A stretch of DNA of 36,958 bases, taken from NCBI GenBank assembly GCA_964392455.1, contig CAYMPG010000016.1, positions 1 through 36,958 on the forward strand, given 5' to 3'. This DNA comes from SFEL01 sp964392455. GTDB lineage: Bacteria > Bacillota > Clostridia > Christensenellales > CAG-138. Under the pieces are notes generated by a model, which saw only the letters and a program-made list of their open reading frames with translations, searched no databases and had not been told where the DNA came from. Each line of letters begins with the position of its first letter. Position 1 is the first letter of the stretch. Made by a program: the position numbers and the translations under genes. Below are positions 24,910-33,102 of the stretch, piece by piece.

Positions 24910-25680
24910 CGTTATGATGCATATTTGGGGGATATTATTGTTCTTTCTTTAAAAGAAAGAACCAAAGAATCGCCCTTTCTTTAAAAGAAAGGGCCAAAGA
25001 ATATAGTTTGAGAGGGCAATACCAAATAAGCCCCTTTACAGCACTGTTCCAAAAAAAACATGACGGATGGGCCTTTTTGCATGGGTGGGAATACGAAAAA
25101 GGATTAGGTGGACACACGGCCCTCCACGACAGCCGGATAGAAAATATGAGCCTCCCTGTGCAGCGGAATAAGCCACACGAGCCTCCCTTGTGCAAAGGGA
25201 GATGGCAATGAGTGATAGCTCATTGACGGAGGGATTGTAAATAAACAATGAGGGACTCAGCATCTTTCCATGCTGCAAAGACAATCCCTCAGTCGGCTGC
25301 GCCGACATCTCCCTTTACACACTAGGCCCGCAGGCCTGTACATAGCGCCCCCTGCCGCAAGGCAGGTCTAGGCGCGGAGGAAGAAATTCTCATGCTTCTC
25401 TGCCCTTATTCCGTGACCATACCTGCCTACGGAAAACCTTCGGTTTGGATGCCCGCTTTTGCCATAAGCAAAAGCTACATACCATCAAATCACCCCCAAA
25501 GGCCAATAGCGCCACTCCGGACGTAGCGACTGCGCTTGCAAAGGAGCAGCCCGGGGCAAGCGAAGCCTTTCGAGGTAGAGGATGAGCGTAGTCCGCGACG
25601 ACGAGGCGGAGGAATTGTAAAATCCGCAACAAAATATGCAATAACTCAGAGGTGTCATTGCTAACCATTCCACCCTACAA

Positions 25681-25696
25681 TGTTTCACGTGAAACA
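25681..25696. promoter_or_regulatory. parS: parS site 4 (perfect)
   Basis: TGTTTCACGTGAAACA within the 20-bp palindrome 25679-25698. About 920 bp from the candidate origin. Confidence 0.95.
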
Positions 25697-25750
25697 TTCC
25701 TTTTCACACAAAAAAACAGGGCTTTCACTCCCCATTCTTCATACCATCCA

Positions 25751-25826
25751 TTTAACTTTATATTTTTAAAAAAAATATAATAAAACCAATATATGAAAAT
25801 AATTTATAAATAATAATATATTACTA
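25751..25826. other. Very AT-rich tract
   Basis: 76 bp with almost no G or C (for example TTTTTAAAAAAAATATAATA). It lies between parS site 4 and the right end of repeat island 2. It could be an extra unwinding element, UP-element-like or simply decayed sequence; there are no DnaA-box words inside. Confidence 0.6.
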
Positions 25827-26134
25827 TCTCCTTCTATCTTTTCTCATCTCCATGACAGTTATTAAGCTGATACAAATAATTTGTGTAAAATTCAAAACAG
25901 GATAGGGAAGCCCCTTATTTCCACCCATTTGCTGTAAATTGCCGTATACCCGCTTAAACCTTTATCTTCCCTCCACCCATGCAAAAAGCTCCACCCGTTG
26001 TGGAGCTTTTTGGAAGGTGATGTAAAGGAGCTTATTTGGTATTGCCCTCTCAAACTATATTCTTTTGGTACTTTTCTTTTAAAGAAAAGTACGATTCTTT
26101 GGTTCTTTCTTTTAAAGAAAAAACAATATAATTC

Positions 26135-26521
26135 CTACTTCAGCTTTCCCATCGTCCGGGCCATAAACTTTTCCACGTTGATTATAAACCGCTCGTGTAC
26201 CCCCTCGCCAATAAGCCCCTTGTCGTCGTAGGCCTTCACCTGGAATTTGAGCTTTCTTCCCTCCACCTGGGTAAGTGTGCTTTCGCACCATACCTTCATG
26301 CCTATCGGCGTGGCGCTCAGGTGAGTAACGTTTACCAGGGATCCCACCGTGGTACAGCCCTCCTCCATATATTCAGCCACGCTGTCGCTGCAGCATCTTT
26401 CCATAAGGTTTATCATTTCAGGCGTGGCAAATACCTCCACCGTGCCGCTGCCCACAGCCCCTGCAATATTATCCTTTGTGACCATTACCTCAGCCCTGTT
26501 GGTGATTCCTGTATTCAGCAT
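26135..26521 (-). CDS. Thioesterase, FlK-type hot-dog fold
   Basis: 128 residues. The sequence follows the fluoroacetyl-CoA thioesterase (FlK)-like family: VFATPEMINLMERCC (30-44), GCTTVGSLVNVTHLSATPIGM (55-75), KGLIGEGVHERFIINVEKF. The Thr, Glu and His that form the FlK active site align with T33, an acidic residue near 53, and H67. Most members are acyl-CoA thioesterases of unknown natural substrate, so fluoroacetate resistance should not be assumed. I start at MLNTG (26521), which matches the family and has AAGGAA ten bases upstream; an ATG nine codons earlier lacks a ribosome binding site. Its leader borders the candidate origin. Confidence 0.8.
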   Translation of the reverse strand: MLNTGITNRAEVMVTKDNIAGAVGSGTVEVFATPEMINLMERCCSDSVAEYMEEGCTTVGSLVNVTHLSATPIGMKVWCESTLTQVEGRKLKFQVKAYDDKGLIGEGVHERFIINVEKFMARTMGKLK

Positions 26522-26604
26522 ATATATGTTGTTCCTTTCCCGTTTCATCTATGGCAATATATTAGTACATACTTCATCCCGGTGCAAGGAGGGAAGTGGG
26601 GGAG

Positions 26605-26965
26605 AGTTCCGGCTTATCCACACGGGCCTGTCCATGCTGTGATTATTATTATATAAGTATAGTAGTAGGTAGTCGTAGTGCCGTTGAAAACATTGGTATA
26701 TCCAAAAAATCCTTATATTGTCTGGCAAAACCCCTGTTGATAATATGTTATGCAGCCATTGATAAAGCGCCGCCTTTTCAACCCTTTCAACAGCATACCT
26801 TTATCAACATTCCTTTCAACATACCTTATCCATATTTTGTGGAAAACTGCCCTCACAAAAGGTAAACCCATGTGCACAAAAATATGTGCCTGTCGTATAT
26901 GCTCATACCGGGCAAAAGGTTTATCATATTTTATCAATGCCACTTATCCACATTTTGGTGATAAC
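26605..26965. other. oriC: Candidate chromosomal replication origin (DnaA box cluster)
   Basis: The non-coding gap 26522-27079 holds a cluster of DnaA-box words: TTATCCACA at 26614 and 26944 (plus strand); TTTTCCACA on the minus strand at 26838-26846; TTATCAACA at 26801 (plus) and 26735-26743 (minus); weaker TTATCCATA 26826, TTATCAATG 26931 (plus) and 26757-26765 (minus), TTATCACCA 26956-26964 (minus). An unwinding element with triplets lies at 26641-26690. Flanking genes diverge: the thioesterase and parAB to the left on minus, walJ-rlmH to the right on plus. parS sites and parAB are nearby. I have not computed GC skew. dnaA is not in the window; dnaN is 6 kb to the right. Confidence 0.75.
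26641..26690 (-). promoter_or_regulatory. DnaA-trio and AT-rich unwinding element
   Basis: Read on the minus strand: TTTTCAACG (26690-26682, weak DnaA box), a short GC step, then CTACGACTACCTACTACTA (26678-26660, about six triplets of the 3'-GAT-5' type with one extra base), then AT-rich sequence (26660-26641, TATAATAATAATC-like). This is the order box, GC step, trios, AT-rich DNA described for the basal unwinding system of Bacillus oriC. Confidence 0.6.
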
Positions 26966-27027
26966 CGGGCAGGATGGGGGAGAGGGGCAGTATTTTTAAT
27001 ATATGGATTTTATGCTGCCGCCATTTA

Positions 27028-27036
27028 TGATAAAAT
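27028..27036 (+). promoter_or_regulatory. Possible extended -10 for walJ
   Basis: TGATAAAAT has the TGn before a TAAAAT -10. The -35 (TTTTAT, 27008) is weak. The resulting leader is about 35 nt. Confidence 0.4.
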
Positions 27037-27079
27037 ACAAGCCTGAGCTAACCATTATAAAAGGGAGAAAAAGCCAATC

Positions 27080-27877
27080 ATGTACATTGCGCCGCTGTTC
27101 AGCGGCTCCTCTGGAAACTGCCTGCTCCTTGAAGCGGGAGATACAAGGCTGCTGGTAGATGCAGGCCGGCCCGCAAAGGCCATACAGCAGGCCCTTTCGG
27201 AATTTGAAGTTTCATTGGCCGATATAAGCGCCCTGCTCATCACCCATGAGCATACCGATCATATCTGCGGGGCAGGCGTGCTTGCCCGGCGCTATTCCAT
27301 ACCCATATATGCAAACTCTCTCACCTGGCAGGCCATGGATGGCCTTATAGGGGATGTGCCCCTTACCTGCAGGCGGGAGTTTGAGACCGGCCGGGATTTT
27401 TACATAGGCTCTGTAAATGTGCTGCCCTTTCATACTCCCCACGATGCGGCGGAATCTGTGGGATACTGCTTTTTTGCAGGGGGCAGAAAGGTCACCGTTA
27501 TGACGGATATAGGCCACATGACCGAGGAGCTTTACGCCATGGCCTCCGGCAGCGATATTCTGCTCATAGAATCCAATCACGACCCTGAGCTTGTGGCATC
27601 CTCAAGGTATCCCTATCCGTTAAAGAGGCGCATACTTTCAGACAATGGCCATCTTTCAAATGAAAGCTGCGGCAGGGCACTTTGCAGGCTCTATACATCC
27701 GGCGTTAAACAGGCCATTCTTGGCCATCTCAGCCGGGAAAACAATTTTGAGCAGCTTGCATTGGAAACTGTCCGCTCCGAGCTGGATAGGGAGTGTATCC
27801 CACGGGAGGAATTTGCCCTCTGGGTGGCGCATAGGGACAGGGTCACCGGCAGGTTTGAGGTAACGGAGGAAGAATGA
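27080..27877 (+). CDS. walJ: MBL-fold hydrolase WalJ/YycJ
   Basis: 265 residues, a metallo-beta-lactamase-fold protein of the YycJ family. Metal motif THEHTDH (55-61), then FHTPHDA, and DIGH (about 150-153) supply the remaining ligands. YycJ proteins lie near the origin in Bacillus, next to rlmH, and are proposed 5'-to-3' DNA exonucleases linked to cell wall control and mismatch repair; the molecular role is unsettled. It overlaps rlmH by four bases (ATGA), so the pair is translated together. Confidence 0.9.
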   Translation: MYIAPLFSGSSGNCLLLEAGDTRLLVDAGRPAKAIQQALSEFEVSLADISALLITHEHTDHICGAGVLARRYSIPIYANSLTWQAMDGLIGDVPLTCRREFETGRDFYIGSVNVLPFHTPHDAAESVGYCFFAGGRKVTVMTDIGHMTEELYAMASGSDILLIESNHDPELVASSRYPYPLKRRILSDNGHLSNESCGRALCRLYTSGVKQAILGHLSRENNFEQLALETVRSELDRECIPREEFALWVAHRDRVTGRFEVTEEE

Positions 27878-28353
27878 ACGTAAGAATACTGTGCGTAGGG
27901 CGGCTCAAGGAGAAATTCTATACTGATGCCTGCGCCGAGTTTAAAAAGCGCATATCCCGCTATGCGGATATGGACATTGTGGAGGTAAATGACGAAAAGG
28001 CTCCGGAGCAGCTTTCCCCGGCCCTTATGCAGCAGGTAAAGGAGGCGGAGGGCAGGCGGCTGTTGGATAGATTATTTCCCGGAGAATATCTCATCGCTAT
28101 GGATCTTAAGGGAAAAGAGCTTACCTCCCCTGAGCTTTCCGCCCTTATGGAGGATGCCATGAACAGCGGCAAAAGCCGCATCGCCTTTGCCATAGGCGGC
28201 TCTCTCGGCCTTTCGGACGAAGTTCTCCGCCGGGCAGATCAGCGCATATCCTTCGGCAAGCCCACCTTTTCCCACCAGATATTCCGCATCATGCTGCTGG
28301 AGCAGATTTACCGCGCCTTCAAAATTATGCGCGGCGAGCCGTATCATAAGTAA
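27874..28353 (+). CDS. rlmH: 23S rRNA pseudouridine-1915 N3-methyltransferase RlmH
   Basis: 159 residues, the full family length. SPOUT-class signatures are clear: GEYLIAMDLKGKELTSPELS, FAIGGSLGLSDEVLRRAD and the C-terminal QIFRIMLLEQIYRAFKIMRGEPYHK-type knot end (HK at the terminus). It methylates pseudouridine 1915 of 23S rRNA in 70S ribosomes using SAM. Coupled with walJ, as in Bacillus-type origin regions. A family A repeat starts 9 bp after the stop. Confidence 0.95.
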   Translation: MNVRILCVGRLKEKFYTDACAEFKKRISRYADMDIVEVNDEKAPEQLSPALMQQVKEAEGRRLLDRLFPGEYLIAMDLKGKELTSPELSALMEDAMNSGKSRIAFAIGGSLGLSDEVLRRADQRISFGKPTFSHQIFRIMLLEQIYRAFKIMRGEPYHK

Positions 28354-28361
28354 TAAGAGTG

Positions 28362-29155
28362 ACCCTTGCAGGGGGCCAGCCTCCTGCACCCCCGGTTTTA
28401 TTGTTCTTTTCTTTAAAAGATAGATTAGTCAATGCGAAGCATTGACATAGCTCCTTGAAATCATGTGGAAAATCCAAGGATTTTCCATAAGGGCCAAAGA
28501 ATAGGGTATGGATAGTTAATACTAAATAAGCTGCTTTACAGCACCTTCCAAAAAGCTCCACAACAGGTGGAGCTTTTTGCGCGGGTTGGGATAAGAAAAA
28601 AATCACCCGGCAGGGAAAATGATTTTGCCGCAGGCAGGTCTAGGCGCGGAGTGAGGACAGTGAACCACGAGGCTCCCTTGTGCAAAGGGAGCTGTCGGCG
28701 CAGCCGACTGAGGGATTGTATTTGCAGCATGGAAAGATGCTGAATTTCTTATTGTTTCCTTTACAGCCCCTTTGGCAATGAGCTATCGCCCATTGCCGCC
28801 TCCCCTCGTCGTCGCGGACTACGCTCTGTTCGCAGCCATATCCTATGGATATGACTTCTCACACGCTCCGTCGCTCCTCCTCTACCCCAAAAGGCTTCGC
28901 TTGCCCCGGGCTACTCCTTTGCAAGCGCAGTCGCCACGCCCAAGGCGGCGCTATTGGCCTTTTGGGGTGGTTTGCTGGTATGTAGCTTTTGCCTGCGGGA
29001 AAAAGGGGACGTCCTACCGAATACTGTTTTCATATTTCCACCCAAAAAAAGGCCCATCCGTCATGGGCCTTTTTGGAACAGTGCTGTAAAGCTGCTTATT
29101 TGGTATTATCTACCCAAAACCCTATTCTTTGGTTCTTTCTTTTAAAGAAAGAACA
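28362..29155. repeat. Repeat island 3: inverted family A ends with C, E and B inside
   Basis: Left family A reversed (28362-28592), including GCAGGGGGCCAGCCTCCTGC, the GTGGAAAATCC/GGATTTTCCA stem, and AAAAAGCTCCAC...GTGGAGCTTTTT. Inside: C (28676-28745), E (28765-28800), B (28803-29005). Right family A forward (29036-29155) with AAAAAGGCCCATCCG...TGGGCCTTTTT and a TTTAAAG palindrome. The order A, C, (E), B, A is the same as in island 1. No gene is seen in 28354-29238. Confidence 0.8.
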
Positions 29156-29238
29156 ATAAACTTCTCCTAAAAAAGTGGACTACTTTTCCAATCCAATGTA
29201 ATATAGGTACATGACACAGGACTAAGGAGAGTAGTTCC

Positions 29239-30552
29239 ATGAAGGATACCATATACGCCCTTGCCACCCCTGTGGGCGGGGCCATAGCGGTGATACGCAT
29301 ATCCGGCCCGGAGGCCAGGGCCGCGCTGGAGCGGATATTCACAGGCAAAATACAGCACAAGTACCTTTCCCATGGCGGCATAGTGGATGGTGACACCCAG
29401 GTGGATGACGCCATGGCGGTATACTTTGCCGCACCCAATAGCTACACCGGCGAGGAAATGGCTGAGCTGTACATTCACGGCGGCTATGCCGTATCCCGGC
29501 GGGTGCTGGGGGCCATTGCCAATACAGGGCTGCGCCCTGCCCGGCCGGGGGAATTTACCCAGCGTGCCTTTTTAAACGGCAAGCTGGATCTTACCCGTGC
29601 TGAGGCGGTGATGGATCTGGTATCCGCATCCTCGGGCCGTGGGGCAAAGGCTGCGCTGGAGCAGCTCAATGGCAGCCTTTACGATATAATATCCCGTATT
29701 CAGGCTTCTGTAACAGACCTGCTAAGCGGCGTGGATGCAGCTATCGACTATCCGGAGGAGCTGGAGGAGGATGTATTCTCCGCCCTGCCCGGCCAGATAG
29801 CCACTGTAATATCCGACCTTGACCGGCTCATACAAAATGGCCTTTCCTCCCGCATGGTGCGTGAGGGCATAAAGATAGCAATACTTGGCCGGCCCAATGC
29901 GGGCAAATCCACCCTGTTTAATGCGCTCCTTGGTGAGGACAGGGCTATCGTCACCTCCGAGGCCGGCACCACCCGGGATATAATCGAGGGCAGCATAATA
30001 ATAAACGGCATTACTGCCCGCCTCTTTGATACGGCAGGGCTGAGGGATTCCGAAAATCAGGCGGAGAGCATAGGCATAAACCGGGCCAGAGAAATAGTTG
30101 AAAAGGCGGACATACTGCTGATAGCCATTGACGGAGGGGATGAGCTTACCCCGGAGGAGACTGAGCTTTTGTCCCGCCCCGGCAAACGCATAGCCGTAAT
30201 ATGCAAAAGCGATATTTCAGATGGCACATCCCTTGCGGCCAGGGCTGCCGCCTACGGCGTGCAGACCATCATCGTCAGCGCCGCCACCGGCGAGGGCATA
30301 CCTGCCCTTATGGACTGCCTTGCCGCCATGACCGCACCTGAGACCGAAAGCGCCCTTGTGACCAATGTGCGTCACATCGATTGCCTTACTGCTGCACGGC
30401 AGGCCCTTTCCTCCGCACTGGATGCTGCCGAGGCCGACTGCATCGCCACCGACCTGCGCTCCTGCCTTATGGCCCTGGGCGAAATAACCGGCGCCCAGGC
30501 CGACGAGGCCGTTATCGACAGGATATTCAGCCGGTTCTGCGTGGGGAAGTAG
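29239..30552 (+). CDS. mnmE: tRNA modification GTPase MnmE
   Basis: 437 residues, slightly short for the family. N-terminal folate-binding domain starts DTIYALATPVGGAIAVIRISG; the helical domain surrounds a G domain with G1 GRPNAGKS (217-224), GTTRD (243-247) and DTAGLR (264-269); the C-terminus is CVGK with the conserved Cys. With MnmG it installs carboxymethylaminomethyl or related groups at U34 of several tRNAs. The G4 motif NKxD reads CKSD (322-325), which is odd for a GTPase of this family. mnmG is not next to it, unlike many Firmicutes. AAGGAG precedes the ATG by about 9 bases. Confidence 0.93.
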   Translation: MKDTIYALATPVGGAIAVIRISGPEARAALERIFTGKIQHKYLSHGGIVDGDTQVDDAMAVYFAAPNSYTGEEMAELYIHGGYAVSRRVLGAIANTGLRPARPGEFTQRAFLNGKLDLTRAEAVMDLVSASSGRGAKAALEQLNGSLYDIISRIQASVTDLLSGVDAAIDYPEELEEDVFSALPGQIATVISDLDRLIQNGLSSRMVREGIKIAILGRPNAGKSTLFNALLGEDRAIVTSEAGTTRDIIEGSIIINGITARLFDTAGLRDSENQAESIGINRAREIVEKADILLIAIDGGDELTPEETELLSRPGKRIAVICKSDISDGTSLAARAAAYGVQTIIVSAATGEGIPALMDCLAAMTAPETESALVTNVRHIDCLTAARQALSSALDAAEADCIATDLRSCLMALGEITGAQADEAVIDRIFSRFCVGK

Positions 30553-30566
30553 GTAGAGTGATTTTA

Positions 30567-30723
30567 TTGTTCTTTTCTTTAGAAGAAAAGAACCAAAAGA
30601 ATCGCCCTTTCTTTAAAAGAAAGGGCCAAAGAATAGGGTTTTGGGTAGATATAATTAAATAAGCCCCTTTACAGCACTGTTCCAAAAAGCTCCACTATGG
30701 GTGAAGCTTTTTGCGTGGGTGGA
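30567..30723 (-). repeat. Family A repeat, copy 9
   Basis: Begins 15 bp after the mnmE stop with palindromes TTCTTTAGAAGAA and CTTTCTTTAAAAGAAAG, then AGCCCCTTTACAGCACTG and the hairpin AAAAAGCTCCAC...TGAAGCTTTTT. Confidence 0.8.
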
Positions 30724-30734
30724 AATAAGAATAA

Positions 30735-31235
30735 TGCTCACTGCACTACCTTACACTGCGGGTTGTTAAGGGGCACAGCCCCTTAAGCTCCAATCCGTTT
30801 TCGGCGGCATGTACGGCGAAAACGGAACAAAGCCGCAAGGCTTTGATTCCCTGCATGATTTGCCGCCCGGGAGAGCCCGCAGGCTCGAGAGGCAAATCAT
30901 GTAAATGCCCCCGTAAGGGCTCTAATCGCCGCCTTGCATAAGCAATGCGGCGCATATCACGGAAAAGCCGTGGCCTTTCCGTGACCCTCGCTCAAAATCC
31001 AAAGCGCAGCGACGATTTTGAGCGAAGGAGGAGGAGCGACGGAGCGTGTGAAAAGTCATATCCATAGGCTATGGCTGCGAACGAAGCGTAGTCCGCGACG
31101 ACGAGGCGGGTGGATATAGATAAACTCATGCCAAGCGAGCAAAGATGCACTTTTCCTTTTGCCCCCTTATTAACAACGGTAAGGGGTACGGATTGCCACA
31201 GAGCCTCCGGGCTGTTTCACAACGACAAAACCAGG
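30735..31235. repeat. Mosaic of families F, B (reversed) and D (reversed)
   Basis: No gene between mnmE and the merR gene. F with a chain of short stem-loops (GGGGC-ACA-GCCCC, GGAAAAGCC-type, 30755-31025), B reversed (31013-31105, ending GTCCGCGACGACGAGGC), D reversed (31165-31228). The open frame at 31110-31445 crosses repeat and merR and is not real. Confidence 0.65.
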
Positions 31236-31279
31236 TTAGTATGGATGGAATTAAGAAGCCATGTTGAAAATTGCAGCTT

Positions 31280-31783
31280 TTACGATTCCTCGCCCTGTCC
31301 GCTTGCCCCGCCTCCACCATCTTTGTCCCTGCTGCCATATGGGGCGCAAAGGGCCTGCCGTATGCCCCTGAAGCGCTCCGGAAGCTGCTCCTCTGCCATT
31401 TCCCGGGGAACAGCGGTGGTGCCGGCCTCCTTTGCGGTCTCATAATACCAGCGCTTAAAGTCCAGGGTAAGGAGGGTATCCTCAAGCTCGCTTATCTGCC
31501 GCCTGACCTCTGTTTGCCGGGCTGTTATCAGGGCAAGCCTTTCGGCTATGGTGCTGTCCCCCTCCATTGCCATGAGGATAAAGTGGCGAATATCCTTAAG
31601 GCGCATACCGGTTTTTTTAAGGCACTCTATTATCCTCAGCCATTCCACATCCCTGTCGCTGAATATGCTTATGCCCTTATCTGTCCTTTCCACAAAGGGC
31701 AGCAGGCCCTCCTTATCGTAATAGCGCAATGTGGAGGGCGCAATGCCCAGCATATCTGCCATTTCTCCCACTGTGTACATCAT
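31280..31783 (-). CDS. MerR family transcriptional regulator
   Basis: 167 residues. N-terminal winged helix of the MerR type: MYTVGEMADMLGIAPSTLRYYDKEGLL (2-28), then FSDRDVEWLRIIECLKKTGMRLKDIR (41-66), followed by a coiled-coil (95-125) and a Gly/Glu-rich tail. No metal-binding Cys pattern is visible, so probably an organic or redox signal. ATG 31783 has GGAGG nine bases upstream. Divergent to the aldo/keto reductase, with a 19-bp spacer promoter in between, so it most likely controls that gene and itself. Confidence 0.88.
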   Translation of the reverse strand: MMYTVGEMADMLGIAPSTLRYYDKEGLLPFVERTDKGISIFSDRDVEWLRIIECLKKTGMRLKDIRHFILMAMEGDSTIAERLALITARQTEVRRQISELEDTLLTLDFKRWYYETAKEAGTTAVPREMAEEQLPERFRGIRQALCAPYGSRDKDGGGGASGQGEES

Positions 31784-31817
31784 GGTATGCTGCCTCCGGA
31801 TAAATATAATTTTTTGT

Positions 31818-31848
31818 TTGACTTAAAGTGTACTTTAACTTCTAAAAT
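31818..31848 (+). promoter_or_regulatory. MerR-type operator-promoter of the aldo/keto reductase gene
   Basis: TTGACT (31818-31823) and TAAAAT (31843-31848) are 19 bp apart, the long spacer typical of promoters activated by MerR proteins. Inside the spacer is the dyad TTAAAGT-GT-ACTTTAA (31823-31838). The MerR gene is divergent and close by. Confidence 0.75.
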
Positions 31849-31905
31849 GTACTTATATGGATAGTATATCATTCATAAAGCCATGTCAAAGGGAGGATAA
31901 TGATA

Positions 31906-32793
31906 ATGTACTACGTTACTCTGAATAACGGGGTAAAGATGCCCCAGCTTGGCTACGGAGTGTATCAGGTAACACGGGAGGAATGTGAGCGGTGTGTATC
32001 CGATGCGCTGAAGGTGGGCTATCGGCTCATAGATACCGCCCAGTCCTACTTTAACGAGGAGCAGGTGGGGGCGGCGGTGGCTGCAAGCGGCATACCCCGG
32101 GATGAAATATTCCTTACCACAAAGGTGTGGGTGGAGCATTACGGCTATGATCAGTGCAGGGCCTCAGTAATGGAATCCATGAAAAAGCTGAAAACCGACT
32201 ATATAGACCTGTGCCTGCTGCACCAGCCCTTTGGGGATGTATACGGCGCATACAGGGCCCTGGAGGATCTTTATGGGGAGGGCAAGATCCGTGCCATAGG
32301 CATATCAAACTTTTATCCGGACAGAATGGTGGATATAGCCTCCTTTTCCCGGATAAAGCCCATGGTAAACCAGGTGGAGATACACCCCCACAATCAGCAG
32401 ATGGCCGCCATACCCTGGCATGAGAAATACGGCATACAGATGCAGGCCTGGGCGCCCTTTGGCGAGGGCCGTCAGGGAATGTTTACCCTGCCCCAGCTTG
32501 AGGAGATCGGCAGAAAGTATGGCAAGACCCCTGCTCAGGTGATACTCCGCTGGCATCTCCAGAGGGGCACTGCCGTAATACCCAAAACCACCCATATTGA
32601 CAGAATGAGGGAAAACCTCGATGTATTCGACTTTGAGCTGAGCGTGCAGGACATGGAGCTTATGGCCAGCCTCGACAAAAAGCAGAGCTCCTTCTTCTCC
32701 CATACCGACCCTGCAATGGTGGAATGGTTTGTAAAAATGGTGGAGGAGCGCAAGACCAGGCACGACTGCGCCGCCGAAAAAAAGAACTGGTGA
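31906..32793 (+). CDS. Aldo/keto reductase
   Basis: 295 residues of the AKR family (AKR5-like, 2,5-diketo-gluconate reductase type). The catalytic set is in place: Asp43 and Tyr48 in IDTAQSYFNE, Lys73 in TTKVW, His106 in LLHQP. NADPH-site motifs IPKTTHIDRMRENLDVFDFEL close the barrel. I start at ATG 31906 because GGAGG (31892-31896) is nine bases upstream; ATG 31900 is only three bases away. It reduces aldehydes and ketones in the cytosol. Regulation by the divergent MerR protein is suggested by the promoter. A family A repeat starts 15 bp after its stop. Confidence 0.9.
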   Translation: MYYVTLNNGVKMPQLGYGVYQVTREECERCVSDALKVGYRLIDTAQSYFNEEQVGAAVAASGIPRDEIFLTTKVWVEHYGYDQCRASVMESMKKLKTDYIDLCLLHQPFGDVYGAYRALEDLYGEGKIRAIGISNFYPDRMVDIASFSRIKPMVNQVEIHPHNQQMAAIPWHEKYGIQMQAWAPFGEGRQGMFTLPQLEEIGRKYGKTPAQVILRWHLQRGTAVIPKTTHIDRMRENLDVFDFELSVQDMELMASLDKKQSSFFSHTDPAMVEWFVKMVEERKTRHDCAAEKKNW

Positions 32794-32807
32794 TAGGGAG
32801 TTTATAT

Positions 32808-33102
32808 TATTCTTTTCTTTTAAATATGGATTAGTCAATGGGAAGCATTGACATAGCTCCCTGAAATCATGAGGAAAATCCAAGGACTATCCACATGGGT
32901 CAAATAATATAGTTTGAGAGGATAATTTAAATAAGCAGCTTTGTGGCACCTTCCCAAAAGGCCCATGAAGGAAGGGCCTTTTTGGAACAATGCTGTAAAG
33001 CAGCTTATTTTGTATTGACCATCCAAAACCCTATCTTTTGGTACTTTCCTTTAAGGAAAGTACGCTTCTTTTGGTTCTTTTCTTTTAAAGAAAAGAACAA
33101 GT
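32808..33102. repeat. Repeat island 4: two family A copies head to head, no cargo
   Basis: The reverse copy (32808-32965) runs into the forward copy (32966-33102), sharing one central hairpin (AAAAGGCCC and GGGCCTTTT near 32957-32982). AATAAGCAGCTTT...AAAGCAGCTTATT brackets it as a long inverted repeat (about 32928-33009). This is the empty form of islands 1 to 3. After it, AAAGAAAAGAACAAGTGC occurs twice, about 22 bp apart (33088-33126). It fills the gap between the reductase and dnaN except for the dnaN promoter (a TATAAT at 33169-33174). Confidence 0.8.

Larger units (their letters stand above)
24936..26128. repeat. Repeat island 2: inverted family A ends with E, C, B and D inside
   Basis: Left family A, reverse (24936-25090), with two TTTCTTTAAAAGAAAG palindromes and a decayed hairpin. 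Inside: an E piece (25184-25240, with CAATGAGTGATAGCTCATTG), C reversed (25256-25345), B reversed (25440-25615), a D fragment (25645-25680), then parS site 4, then the AT-rich tract. Right family A, forward (25972-26128), with a good hairpin AAAAAGCTCCACCC...GTGGAGCTTTTT and two TTTAAAG palindromes ending 7 bp from the thioesterase stop. No gene is credible here. Confidence 0.8.

Noticed and set aside
26135..26521. FapR fatty acid regulator (hot-dog fold)
   Set aside because: There is no N-terminal helix-turn-helix and the sequence follows the FlK thioesterase pattern instead.
31110..31445. 111-codon plus-strand frame
   Set aside because: Starts in a repeat and runs antisense into the merR gene.
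24936..33102. Insertion sequences with transposase in the repeat islands
   Set aside because: No open frame in any island resembles a transposase, and the islands are under 1.2 kb.
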